Assembly: GCA_963816985.1 (NCBI GenBank)
Contig: CAWFMF010000004.1
Span: 248,001-312,000, forward strand
Length of the DNA: 64,000 bases
Reading direction: 5' to 3'
DNA from: JAIVJM01 sp963816985
GTDB lineage: Bacteria; Acidobacteriota; Blastocatellia; Pyrinomonadales; Pyrinomonadaceae
In this document: piece by piece, positions 45,901-53,750 of the stretch
Layout of the letters: the number at the start of each line of letters is the position of its first letter
Numbering within the stretch: the first letter of the stretch is position 1
Position numbers and translations under genes: made by a program
Notes under the pieces: model-generated
What the model was told of the DNA's origin: nothing
The model's input: only the letters and a program-made list of their open reading frames with translations
The model's database searches: none

Positions 45901-46543
45901 GCGTAGACCGGTATTCCAGCGACCACGTGTGCCGAAAATAGCGCCACACGTGCATAAGGGGTATGCCGGTAACTGGGCAGGTCACCCCACCTTGAATGAC
46001 GATTAATTGCGGGCGTACAACTTTTGCTAATGCTCGCGCGCGCTCTGAAGACGGCAAACGAGAGAGTTCGGCCAAGGCGTTTGCTAATGAGTGCCCATCA
46101 TCGACTAGATCAAGCACTGAGGCACGCTTGCCGCCGAACAAACGCTTCGTCTCCATCTGCTTGATAAAAGCGCGAACTGGAGGTAGTTGGAGTTGCGTGC
46201 TGCGGGAATTTCGGAGCCATCCTCGGAGACGATCCTTTACGGCCTCCGGGGTTTCGCCGTCGATAGCCGTAGCGAGAGGCGGCGTGGCCCAGATACAGTC
46301 TCCATCAATCTCCAACATCCAACCTTGCTGGTGCAAATCGGCGAGAATCAGGCACAAAGCGGATCCACCGATATTTTCACGTCCCAATTGAGAGGCGAGC
46401 CGGAGCCATGCCGATGGTCGCTCGACATTCTCGTGATCACGCAAAACTTGAAGAATATGAAACCATACGTTAGCGTCAAGATTAGGGCGAAGTCGGATTG
46501 GCCGCCGACCGTCGTTTGCGAATTTAACGCCGCCATGATTCAC
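42953..46543 (-). CDS. DUF4338 (DruA-like) fused to DptF-like P-loop ATPase, first gene of the defence operon
   Basis: A 1196-residue fusion starting at GTG 46543. Residues about 210-600 match DUF4338, the Druantia DruA family: RLRDDEIGWSSR, CGAVMPYGDLLAGKLAAL, YARSPSEIASQMAG and GTTSLYGLATSQYNRLKL. From about residue 725 a P-loop ATPase follows, with VTGNPGDGKTHLLRRLE (about 736), RLVCVIDLNLRNNLSG as likely Walker B, and a Cys cluster CEGCPKTTCGLQ (about 864), as in DptF-like proteins. DUF4338 is usually a separate protein of about 400 residues. It is likely a sensor/loader for the HerA-type partner downstream. The preceding 774-bp spacer holds the GGAAGCATAA repeats and probably its promoter. 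Confidence 0.75.
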   Translation of the reverse strand: MNHGGVKFANDGRRPIRLRPNLDANVWFHILQVLRDHENVERPSAWLRLASQLGRENIGGSALCLILADLHQQGWMLEIDGDCIWATPPLATAIDGETPEAVKDRLRGWLRNSRSTQLQLPPVRAFIKQMETKRLFGGKRASVLDLVDDGHSLANALAELSRLPSSERARALAKVVRPQLIVIQGGVTCPVTGIPLMHVWRYFRHTWSLEYRSTPGRSLFFLIRNAARENAPIMAIGALANATLQLRLRDDEIGWSSRALSQRIQTEPAFWPRLRASMLRTLEEGIDLIRSDDILRDIGDVAGATLEARLFAIASDAKKRREIALQQRNDRLVQGGIVTSLRQLPVDEKGDTDWKAASASPLFVAKRANLLAELLFAQRILRDLTDDIDISVLNSEGELKRAFAIAAREIRKVGLASRVLELNVCGAVMPYGDLLAGKLAALAVASAEIVQAYAKRYARSPSEIASQMAGQAVFRPADVCVIGTTSLYGLATSQYNRLKLHIPNGNGGRTVNWRDLGVTDGFGTTQFGEKTVATLRTLSIERKGHRNVNNVFGEGQSPRLRQVREALDGLGLDSNGLLKHSTPRRVYSLDLFAGARDCLCLNETANAILPSFDDIANAWLNRWLASRITYRPALDRIAYQGPASVRADLTQPDNAQLTLFEQSGTEPVSLLPPQPRKVHMPTKSKPKLVQNLYRSTAACADHHDSSTVNLLHIETTLDQFLRSRAKQGGVIFVTGNPGDGKTHLLRRLEADLAAAKVEVLLDANESDDAFIISRIDSVLKRKGRGIAIAINEGILVNLLQAAGNKPWAQAARSQLMNPFVYREQKRTSDRLVCVIDLNLRNNLSGEVIRQALEKLQDLSSPCEGCPKTTCGLQMNVGRLYGRAVDRLIGLLDMISKTGFHATMRDVQGFLAYLLSHGYQCEDFKEGEVGTLYWQNAFEGGQGPLFDILRSFDPHLNTIPLLDDILWRGAESSNDWEPPLANAPSLGDSLDARHDAFVSRKRRALFEHVQGEAILSRSGAPVDQLMVEVLRGTSTVVKKVVRLLNRFYDKNDERSDVLHLWVTHRFDAQPSRFAASSVSVASNELEILVPTLRQELSQAFPDYQPTFAILCHKGAPPSTGLRIDRPILTALLAAEQGMPSTFRRSEPEARITAFFDRIAKLTGNTSEDTVEVRLVDMDTGANHRVAVDIRNRTYVNL

Positions 46544-46971
46544 GAACAGCGGAGTCCTCTCTTTCGTGAGTAACTTAATGACTGAAAGTTGTAGTTAGCT
46601 GACTGGACTGTGCAGACGAAGCTTAGAGTTGACGCACAGAGCATTAGCCGCACGCAAGGGGCGCTTGCTTCTCAAGCCCTCCTCTTATTAGCAGGTAAAA
46701 ATAATCCGCTTATCCTGACCAGCTGGCGGGTGTCAGAGACCGAGTGGACTTACACCTTCATTCTCTCGAAAATTTGTGAGAATGTTCAGCAGCTAGGGAA
46801 GCGGGTCTATAATTCCTATCAACAATGAGGGGCCAAAAACTTCTGACTCTGATACGCGTTCAACTTCACAAATCTCTTAACATATAAGGGTACTCAGTTT
46901 GATCGATATTGCAACAGTTATAAAACTGCGCAGACACAAGCTGAGTTATAGCGGCTCTAAGCGCCTATCGG

Positions 46972-47210
46972 CACTTTATGCGTGAGTAACATCTTACCCC
47001 CCCTTCTTGTTCCTGACAATTCTTACTTTATGCTTCAAGTTTTCACGCTTTATGCTTCCTGATTGTGACTTTACCCATGAGTTAACCATAAGTGGAAGCA
47101 CATGTTGGCCGCACGTCAGCAAAACTCCTGAATATTTCAGCCAGAGGATTTTGTTTCAACATAACAGAGGAAGCATACATTGACCGAAAGTGCTAATTGG
47201 AAGCATAAGC
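46972..47210. promoter_or_regulatory. Cluster of six TTTATGCTTCC-like repeats upstream of the defence operon
   Basis: Rightward copies ACTTTATGCTTCA (47025) and GCTTTATGCTTCC (47047), with a weaker one at 46972, face leftward copies GGAAGCATAC (47169) and GGAAGCATAAGC (47199), with a weaker one at 47088. They occupy the gene-free stretch 46544-47317 between the DUF4276 stop and the DUF4338-ATPase start. They could be operator sites, a transposon-end array or iterons. No other gene is convincing in this stretch. Confidence 0.6.
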
Positions 47211-47317
47211 TTGCAGAAAGTACGCCAGCGGCGGGATACGTCCTACTTAGAGTCTTATTACCTGCTTGAGCAAGAACTAAGGAATGTCTATTGATAATTT
47301 GGGAACCATCATGCCAA

Positions 47318-47929
47318 TCATTCCATCAATTCTTCAAGAGTTTCAAAGAGACGGTCACAGTTAGGAGCTGCATTTCTCACTCTGGTGACATCGAGCTGCT
47401 TTAACAATTCTGGCCCATGTAAAATTTTGTGGTATGCACCCTTTTTAGTTCTATTAGTAGCAGCTTGCAACGAAGAATAGATTACAGGCTTATCTATCTG
47501 TTCCACATTAGGGTTCCTTGGTATTGAGCCTGAGTGAAAGTTCTGCCCATAAAATCGTTCGAGGCAGTGAATATCAGCAAGTAACCAAGCTTCAACGACC
47601 TGAACCATTAAATGGCATTGGTCATCGCTAATATGACTCAAATTCCAACCATCTCTATGTAATAAGTGATCGCGTGGGGGTCTAGATACAGGTCCTTCAG
47701 AGTCTACTAACAGTATATTGAATGCGTCTGAATGGGTGCGCAATGCTGTATTGAAATCATTGAGGGCGGAATTGCGAGAGCCACAAGCAATTACACTCCA
47801 CCTAATTCTTTTTTCACGCGCCGTATTGATTATGTCGCTCAAAAAACCAGTAAAGCCTTGGCGAACTCTCGCTTTTGTATCTTTGCCATCTCCCCCACCT
47901 TCTACGTAAACTCGTATCTCTGTGACCAT
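47318..47929 (-). CDS. DUF4276 (TOPRIM-like) protein, partner of the upstream ATPase
   Basis: A 203-residue protein. The N-terminal EIRVYVEGGGDGKDT holds the conserved Glu, and LLVDSEGPV carries the acidic D-x-E pair expected of a TOPRIM-like fold. HLMVQVVEAWLLADIHCLERFYG is the typical middle of DUF4276. Its ATG overlaps the stop of the ATPase gene (TAATG), so the two are coupled. ATPase plus TOPRIM-like pairs such as AbiL and PARIS act as phage-triggered nucleases; that role is inferred by analogy. Confidence 0.8.
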   Translation of the reverse strand: MVTEIRVYVEGGGDGKDTKARVRQGFTGFLSDIINTAREKRIRWSVIACGSRNSALNDFNTALRTHSDAFNILLVDSEGPVSRPPRDHLLHRDGWNLSHISDDQCHLMVQVVEAWLLADIHCLERFYGQNFHSGSIPRNPNVEQIDKPVIYSSLQAATNRTKKGAYHKILHGPELLKQLDVTRVRNAAPNCDRLFETLEELME

Positions 47930-49143
47930 TAAGTTCCCCCTAACTCACCCATACGCCAGAGTTCACCAAGTGTGTATTTTTGAAGCCACTCCCTGAGCCT
48001 TTCGGGGTCAAGCCGTCTTAGCTGAGTCCCATATTTATCGCGCTCACAAACAAGTATGCAATCAGACTGGCTTGTAAGAGCTGAAACCAAGACATCCGAG
48101 TGGGTAGTGACTATAAGTTGAGTTCGCTGGGATGCATCAACGAGTAGTTCGGCAATTAATGGCAGGATGTCCGGATGCAGACCCAGTTCTGGCTCTTCTA
48201 TACAAAGCAGCGGTGGGGGAGTAGGGTGGCATAGTAAAGTTAATAAGCATAAATAACGAAGAGTTCCATCCGACAAGCGGGTAGCAGGAATCGGCTGATC
48301 GAGACCCTTTTCATGAATAAATACTTGTACAGTCCCCCCATGAATCTTTGTTGAGACCTCTTCAGCTACGTAATAAAATTCTTGTAGTCTTTGGATTATT
48401 TGTTGTTTTGCAACCGGCCTATGTTGTAAGTCATTTAGCACAAGGCCAAGATTGCTAGCATCCTCTAGAAGGAAGTCATCCGGCAAATCAGCTTTCTGCG
48501 GTAATCTTGGGGCTGTATACCGTCCTAAATTCCACTCTCTGTATAACCTTATTTCCCCAAATGTATTTCCTAAATAGGTGATTTCGGGATACTGATCCGG
48601 ATCCTTTCTCTGAGATAGGACAGATTGCTCCGGGCTAAGGTCTGCTCTGTGGAGATATCGTTTTCTTCTACCGTCACTACTTCCTGCCTGGTCTTGTGTC
48701 ACATCCCGGACATTCAATACAGGATTGCCGCTTTGATACCGATAGAAAAAATATACGTCCTGTTCATTTTGATAAGTTGGGGCCTCATTTTCTACGGCTT
48801 CATCAACAACCTCTAACCTTTGACCGACCATAGTAAAAGAGATCTTATAGCGGAGAGGCATTATTCCATCTGGGTAACTAATAGTAGCCTCTATTTCTGC
48901 ATGTGGACTGCTCCCATTTCCTTTCCATAGCCACTCGCTTATCCCACCACCTTCACGAATTGGAGCGGTCAAGTTCTTAGGCGTTGAGCGCAATATACCA
49001 ATTGCCTCAATCAGATTTGACTTGCCAGATGCATTTCTACCTATTAATACGTTGAGTGGCTGGAGAGGTATCTCGTCTGCCTGATTTCCGTATGAAAGAA
49101 AATTCTTTAAACGAAGTGACCTTATTAACCTTTTACCTTCCAT
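47929..49143 (-). CDS. ABC/RecF-like AAA ATPase (AAA_15/21 type)
   Basis: A 404-residue ATPase. It contains Walker A VLIGRNASGKSNLIEAI near residue 35, an ABC-signature-like RLSDGTLRYLCLLTLL, Walker B LLCIEEPELGLHPDILPLI and the H-loop QLIVTTHSDVLVSAL. This order is typical of OLD/RloA/PARIS-type defence ATPases. The start at 49143 follows GAAAGG at proper spacing; an ATG three codons earlier has no room for a ribosome site. It is coupled to DUF4276, together forming a two-gene module. Confidence 0.87.
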   Translation of the reverse strand: MEGKRLIRSLRLKNFLSYGNQADEIPLQPLNVLIGRNASGKSNLIEAIGILRSTPKNLTAPIREGGGISEWLWKGNGSSPHAEIEATISYPDGIMPLRYKISFTMVGQRLEVVDEAVENEAPTYQNEQDVYFFYRYQSGNPVLNVRDVTQDQAGSSDGRRKRYLHRADLSPEQSVLSQRKDPDQYPEITYLGNTFGEIRLYREWNLGRYTAPRLPQKADLPDDFLLEDASNLGLVLNDLQHRPVAKQQIIQRLQEFYYVAEEVSTKIHGGTVQVFIHEKGLDQPIPATRLSDGTLRYLCLLTLLCHPTPPPLLCIEEPELGLHPDILPLIAELLVDASQRTQLIVTTHSDVLVSALTSQSDCILVCERDKYGTQLRRLDPERLREWLQKYTLGELWRMGELGGT

Positions 49144-49323
49144 TCTGCCCATCCTTTCAAAAAGTTGATTGCATATTTCTGCAAAAACTTAGACGGTGAA
49201 GGAGCTAGATGAATTAACAGGATGTTGCATTTCAAACTTTTAGTTCTCCTATCTCACTCCAGAACTAACTCTTGCGCGAGTGTCACACTGGTGAATGAAA
49301 AGACATGACTATCATGGTACTCC

Positions 49324-49974
49324 TCAAGACTTGTCAGGTAGAGAGATTACTCTGCATTGTCGCCCTACCACGAAGCCATAACTATCCACGTGCGAGCAAA
49401 ACGCTCGATCCGGATCATAGCCAAATTGAAGATACGCCTTTGCACGCAACAACCAAGCAAAGAATGGAAACTCGTCAGAAAGCGCATCAGCGATGGGTTG
49501 AGTTGCGATAAGGCCAGCACTCTGAGTGAAATGGTTGCAATCCTTGGCTGCGTGCGTTGTGCTCTGTCGAGCGCAATACGGAAATTTACCAGAGTAAAGG
49601 TGATGAATCGACCATGCGTTGGTGCTGCCGAACCGTTTTGGTCGCTGCCCTCCCGCAAGCAAAAAAGACGCAATAGCGGGACCATTTACTCTTGTGTCTA
49701 GGGTTACACCTGCGGTGCGTGCCATTTTGCGTAAGTGTTCAGGGTAAGAGTGATATTTAGCTTTTTTGCCAGGCTCCGGAACGCGATCACACCCGGGCCA
49801 TAGCAGTACCGCCTCACCAGCCCATCGGACGAAAGCACTCAGATTTGCTTCAACGGTCTGGAGAACAGTTCGCACTGGTTCACTAGAAACCTGAGTGAGT
49901 TCTTTAGCGAACCAACCACTAAGGTCGTCTAACTTGCAGGGTTCCAACTGAACTTGCCCCGATTTAGTGGACAC
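49324..49974 (-). CDS. Conserved hypothetical protein, 5' end displaced by IS3
   Basis: The readable part is 216 residues. Motifs include LRKMARTAGVTLDTRVNGPA, SIHHLYSGKFPY, a Cys/His-rich stretch (THAAKDCNHFTQSAGLIATQ) and FFAWLLRAKAYLQFGYDPDR. The first codons and their ATG come from the IS3 terminus. Across the IS3, with the AAC duplication removed, the frame continues only about 11 codons to an in-frame stop, so the original start may be a GTG there. Function is unknown. Its place between restriction and ATPase modules suggests an accessory role in defence. Confidence 0.6.
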   Translation of the reverse strand: MSTKSGQVQLEPCKLDDLSGWFAKELTQVSSEPVRTVLQTVEANLSAFVRWAGEAVLLWPGCDRVPEPGKKAKYHSYPEHLRKMARTAGVTLDTRVNGPAIASFLLAGGQRPKRFGSTNAWSIHHLYSGKFPYCARQSTTHAAKDCNHFTQSAGLIATQPIADALSDEFPFFAWLLRAKAYLQFGYDPDRAFCSHVDSYGFVVGRQCRVISLPDKS

Positions 49975-49979
49975 GAAGT

Positions 49980-50861
49980 TTATGCCGCTTGACTCACCAA
50001 CTGCTCCTCATACTCCGCCGGACTCACATAACCCAGCGAAGAATGCCGCCGCTTCGGATTGTACCAACATTCGATGTACTCGAAGATCGCCAGACGCGCC
50101 TCGTCTCTGGTTCGCCAGTCGCTGCGCTCGATCAACTCCCACTCCAGCGTCGCAAAGAAACTCTCGGCCACCGCATTATCGTAACAGTTCGCTCTCCTCG
50201 ACATACTCGGCACGATTCGGTGCCGAGCCAGCAACTCCTGATAATCAAGCGCCGCATACTGCACCCCGCGATCACTGTGATGCAGCAACCCACCGCCCGG
50301 GCATCTCGCTTCGATGGCCATACGCAGCGCATCAATCACCAAACTCGCCTCCAGGGAGCGTCCCATCGACCAGCCGACGACTTTGCGGCTCGCCAAGTCC
50401 AGCATGACGGACAGGTAGAGCCAGCCTTCGCGCGTCGGCACGTAAGTAATATCACCCGCCCAGACGCGGTTCGGCGCTTCGATCTTGGTGACGGCAAAGC
50501 GGCGGTCGAGCACGTTAGGCGCGACGCGGTGCGTGTGTTTCGAGTCAGTCGTCGTGGGCCGGAAACGGCGGCGCGCTTTCACCCGCAACCCAGCCTCGCG
50601 CATCAAGCGGGCTATTCTTGTGCGCCCATACCTCGCGCCTTGCGCTTGTAACTCGGCATGCACTCGCGGGCTGCCATAAGTGCGGCGGCTCGCCTCATGA
50701 ATCACACGCACCTGCGTGCACAGCTCTTCATCACGCTTAACCCGGTCACTCTTGGCTCGCCGCCTGGCCGCATACAAGCCGGAGCGGCTGACCTCCAGCA
50801 CGCGGCACATCAGCGTCACGGAAAACCACGTTTGGTGGGCTCTGATGGCGGCGTGCTTCAT
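49980..50861 (-). CDS. IS3-family transposase OrfB
   Basis: The 293-residue catalytic part has an HTH_21 N-terminus (RRTYGSPRVHAEL) and the rve integrase core with the DDE triad: WAGDITYV, HHSDRGVQY and AVAESFFATLEWE. The ending YNPKRRHSSLGYVSPAEYE is classical. Its ATG overlaps the orfA stop (ATGA); an A8 run just upstream in orfA suits the usual -1 frameshift producing OrfAB. Confidence 0.93.
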   Translation of the reverse strand: MKHAAIRAHQTWFSVTLMCRVLEVSRSGLYAARRRAKSDRVKRDEELCTQVRVIHEASRRTYGSPRVHAELQAQGARYGRTRIARLMREAGLRVKARRRFRPTTTDSKHTHRVAPNVLDRRFAVTKIEAPNRVWAGDITYVPTREGWLYLSVMLDLASRKVVGWSMGRSLEASLVIDALRMAIEARCPGGGLLHHSDRGVQYAALDYQELLARHRIVPSMSRRANCYDNAVAESFFATLEWELIERSDWRTRDEARLAIFEYIECWYNPKRRHSSLGYVSPAEYEEQLVSQAA

Positions 50862-51166
50862 CTCGATTCCTTGGCGAAGTAGACCGTCGTTTTTTTTAAG
50901 AAGTCGCGCTCTTGCCGCAGCGTCTCGACCTCCCGGCGCAAACGCCGCAACTCTTCGTCCTGGCCGGGCAACTGGCCGTGGCCCGGAAAGACATCCGCGG
51001 GAGGTTGCCCCGCTCGACCTTCAACTTGCCGCCGCCAGTTCCGCAGCAGGTTGGGGAGGATGCCCAACTCGCGCGCCACATGTGCTAAAGGCTTGTCGCC
51101 TGCGGCAGCGAGCCGGACGGCTTCTAATTTGAACTCAGGAGTGAATTTTCTTTTCGGTTCCGCCAT
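50858..51166 (-). CDS. IS3-family transposase OrfA
   Basis: A 102-residue HTH_Tnp_1 protein: KRKFTPEFKLEAVRLAAAGD, then RELGILPNLLRNWRRQ and a leucine-zipper region LRRLRREVETLRQERDFLKK. The start at 51166 (MAEPKRKF) follows GGAGGT. The AAAAAAAAC stretch in FLKKTT is the probable slip site for OrfAB. Confidence 0.9.
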   Translation of the reverse strand: MAEPKRKFTPEFKLEAVRLAAAGDKPLAHVARELGILPNLLRNWRRQVEGRAGQPPADVFPGHGQLPGQDEELRRLRREVETLRQERDFLKKTTVYFAKESR

Positions 51167-51417
51167 GAACACCTCCATGCCCGAATATAGCATCGGGCAT
51201 TATCTGGGTGTCCATCAAACCGGGTCAGGTCCAAACAGTCCATTGGGTGATGAAAGGTTGTAAGACACTTAATTATCGCTTTGGATGTTCTAAGCTGTCT
51301 GTGTATGTTAGTTCGGCGCACCACTTCAATCGGGATTGGCATTGTCCGCATCTGTCTAGCCTTGTGAAAAGACAGGTACGCTGGCTTGTCCAACCTTTTT
51401 TTCAAACCATTCAGGTT

Positions 51418-53748
51418 TTAGATCAAGTCGTTTAGCTGTCTCCATCCCTCAAGAGATTTTTTATAGCTATAGGAGCTGCTATTGTTCAGCTTCCAACCAT
51501 TAGGCCCGTCTTGAACAGCAATACCACCAGCCATATTAGTTTTGCCCTTAAGCCATTCTTGTAGAGCATCAGCTTTATATTTAGTCTCAGCCAGTTCCGC
51601 CGTGGCCCCCTTTTTAGTATCAATTATCCAAATCTTGGATTTTGTCTTGACAATCCAGTCAGGATAGAAAAGGAACTCCTTGTTTTCATCAGGATTATAG
51701 TAAGCGATTGAGAAGTATTCGCTTCCCGCATCGCCGTTCTTGTACCACCACTCTATGTCATCGTGGATTTCCAGAAACTTGATGAATTCCTTTTCATTGT
51801 CTTCCCCGGTGTAGTTTTTCTCAAAATAAAACGGACTCATGGCACACTTCTTTACCTTCATCTCTTCGTATTGATCGGTAAAGAAAAGTGTGTCTCGTGG
51901 AATTTCGATAACCTCAGTTCGCTTCGCCCTAGCAGATTTTTTATTAACTTCTTGCTCCCGAACCGGGCGGTATTTTTCAAGGGCTGTACCAATAAGAGGA
52001 GACAAGACACTTGTGGGGCTTAATAGATCATTTACAACGATCTTGTAAATACGCTGGCGAGGCTCCCCTAGTCGATTCATGAGCCACACGTTTAATGCGG
52101 TCTTTAGCTTCCCCCATGAACGCTCAGGAGCAAACTTTTTATTCTCATCAACTTGTTTAGAGATCAATGTGAAGCAGAGCAGGTTATAAAGCCTTTCAAG
52201 GTCATGCTGCGACATCTCCTGCTCGTGGGTATCCCCTTCGTCCCGAAGCTCTTTGGTGAAGTTATCGTAATCATCTATCTCAACACCCACTACTAATCCA
52301 TTAGTTACTATAGGATTAATCTCAAGCTTCTTCGCTTTAATCTTCGTCAACATCGCCGCTCGCAAATCTCTTGTGCTAATACCGAAATACTCATCCGTAA
52401 CTTTGGCGAACGTTTCCTGAAACGTATCTCCGAGGTCGTTATAGTCGGTACGGCTCATAAAGACCGACTCCACTTTAACAGGCTCAATTCCCTTCTTACG
52501 TGAGCTAGCATATATTGCCGGCCTGTTCTCATTCTTCGTTTTATTAAACTCGGCTAAGACTTCGTTTCGCTTATAGTTGGTATATAGATAGCCGATGTTC
52601 AGCTCCGGCTTAGGGAAATGCGTGCCGAGCGGCATACGGAGGATACGACCCACAGTCTGGATAGCGAACGTAGGATTTTTAATCTCCCTGAACATCACTA
52701 GCACGCTGGCGCGCGGACAGTCCCAACCAGTTGCCGCAGCCTGTTTGAATAGAAGGAAGGAAACCGGCGAATTATTCCTTTCAATATCTTCCAGATTCAC
52801 CTTGTCTTGAGAAAGCCATACCGCTACGTGATCTGAGCCAATCCCCTTATCTTCAAGGTAGCTCAGAACAATTTGCTGCTTGTTAATGGGATTAGTCGCT
52901 GATAATGCTTGGTCGTCGTTGGGAAGTTGTATTAGAACGAGAGGGTTAATCTCTTTCCCTAATGTTTCATAGAACTTGATTAGATCGAGCCGTTTTTGGT
53001 ACGCCAGTTCCAGCAAGATTTCATCTTGATCTTTACCCTTAAACTCTGGTTTCGATAGGTCCTCTTCTGTCTGAAAAACTATCTTCTCTTTAATGAGACC
53101 TTCTTTAATAACATCATCTCGCTTGACTCTAACGAAACCAGCTTTGAGATCGTCTGTTTCTTCGCGGGTAGGCTCATACTTAGGGGTTGCAGACACCCGT
53201 AAGGTGATATTGGGCTTAATTACACCGTCTATAACTTCTAGAGCAAGTTTCGTATCAGACCCTATGTGTTCCTCATCAATGATAACTATTATTTTTCTGT
53301 CGTCGTCATGGGTGGCTTTGATAAAGTCATCAAAGGTGAGGCCCATTTCATTTTCGCGTCGGAGCTTACGGCTGTCTTTTGATGTGCCTTTAAGCTTCTG
53401 CCAGTTAATAAAAAAAACGCTATTACTTTCTAACTTCCCTCTGTTCAGGTCGTTCAGGTCGAGCAAGTCTAGCTCTGCCGCACCGCCGTAGTATTCCTCT
53501 AACTTGTTCTTACTCTGCTCATAAGAATCTTCACTGAAGGAAAACCAGATAAAAGCTACGTCCTTATCCTGAAATCTAGGATCACTTACTATATCGCGCA
53601 AAAATTGCGCGAGCATGATGGTCTTACCTGAGCCTGTAGGCGACTTGAAAACAAGTGGGATGTTTTGATGCGGAGATTTCCATAACGCCAAAAACTCTTT
53701 TTTTAGGCGCGTAATAGCATCTTCTTGGAAGGGCTTTAACTTGAACAT
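51418..53748 (-). CDS. Type III restriction enzyme, Res subunit
   Basis: A 776-residue SF2 helicase-nuclease. It contains Walker A SPTGSGKTIMLAQFL at about residue 35, the DEAH-type VIIDEEHIGSDT, motif VI-like QTVGRILRMPLG and, at the C-terminus, YPDWIVKTKSKIWIIDTKKG, a PD-(D/E)XK nuclease core. It is somewhat shorter than the 900-1000 residues common for Res. It starts two bases after the mod stop. With Mod it cleaves unmodified DNA after ATP-dependent translocation. Confidence 0.92.
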   Translation of the reverse strand: MFKLKPFQEDAITRLKKEFLALWKSPHQNIPLVFKSPTGSGKTIMLAQFLRDIVSDPRFQDKDVAFIWFSFSEDSYEQSKNKLEEYYGGAAELDLLDLNDLNRGKLESNSVFFINWQKLKGTSKDSRKLRRENEMGLTFDDFIKATHDDDRKIIVIIDEEHIGSDTKLALEVIDGVIKPNITLRVSATPKYEPTREETDDLKAGFVRVKRDDVIKEGLIKEKIVFQTEEDLSKPEFKGKDQDEILLELAYQKRLDLIKFYETLGKEINPLVLIQLPNDDQALSATNPINKQQIVLSYLEDKGIGSDHVAVWLSQDKVNLEDIERNNSPVSFLLFKQAAATGWDCPRASVLVMFREIKNPTFAIQTVGRILRMPLGTHFPKPELNIGYLYTNYKRNEVLAEFNKTKNENRPAIYASSRKKGIEPVKVESVFMSRTDYNDLGDTFQETFAKVTDEYFGISTRDLRAAMLTKIKAKKLEINPIVTNGLVVGVEIDDYDNFTKELRDEGDTHEQEMSQHDLERLYNLLCFTLISKQVDENKKFAPERSWGKLKTALNVWLMNRLGEPRQRIYKIVVNDLLSPTSVLSPLIGTALEKYRPVREQEVNKKSARAKRTEVIEIPRDTLFFTDQYEEMKVKKCAMSPFYFEKNYTGEDNEKEFIKFLEIHDDIEWWYKNGDAGSEYFSIAYYNPDENKEFLFYPDWIVKTKSKIWIIDTKKGATAELAETKYKADALQEWLKGKTNMAGGIAVQDGPNGWKLNNSSSYSYKKSLEGWRQLNDLI

Positions 53749-53750
53749 AC

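Larger units (their letters stand above)
49949..51233. mobile_element. IS3-family insertion sequence (1285 bp)
   Basis: The terminal inverted repeats read TGAACTTGCCCCGATTTAGT (left) and TGGACCTGACCCGGTTTGAT (right, inward), followed on both by GGACAC. A 3-base duplication AAC flanks the element (49946-49948 and 51234-51236). It is complete and apparently recent, and it interrupts the 5' end of the 216-residue gene. Confidence 0.9.

Noticed and set aside
36895..46543. BREX or DISARM system
   Set aside because: The large ATPases first suggested BREX, but no PglZ phosphatase, PglX methyltransferase or DrmA/DrmB helicase pair is present. The motifs fit DUF4338, DptF-like and HerA-like proteins better.
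46610..46828. 72-residue plus-strand protein in the operon spacer
   Set aside because: There is no ribosome site, no family signal, and it runs against the orientation of all neighbours.
46972..47210. CRISPR array
   Set aside because: The repeats are only about 11 bases, face both ways and are irregularly spaced, with no constant spacer length and no cas genes.
51124..51405. Small minus-strand frame between Res and IS3
   Set aside because: It reads into IS3 sequence, and after removing the IS it ends within a few codons. No motif supports a gene.
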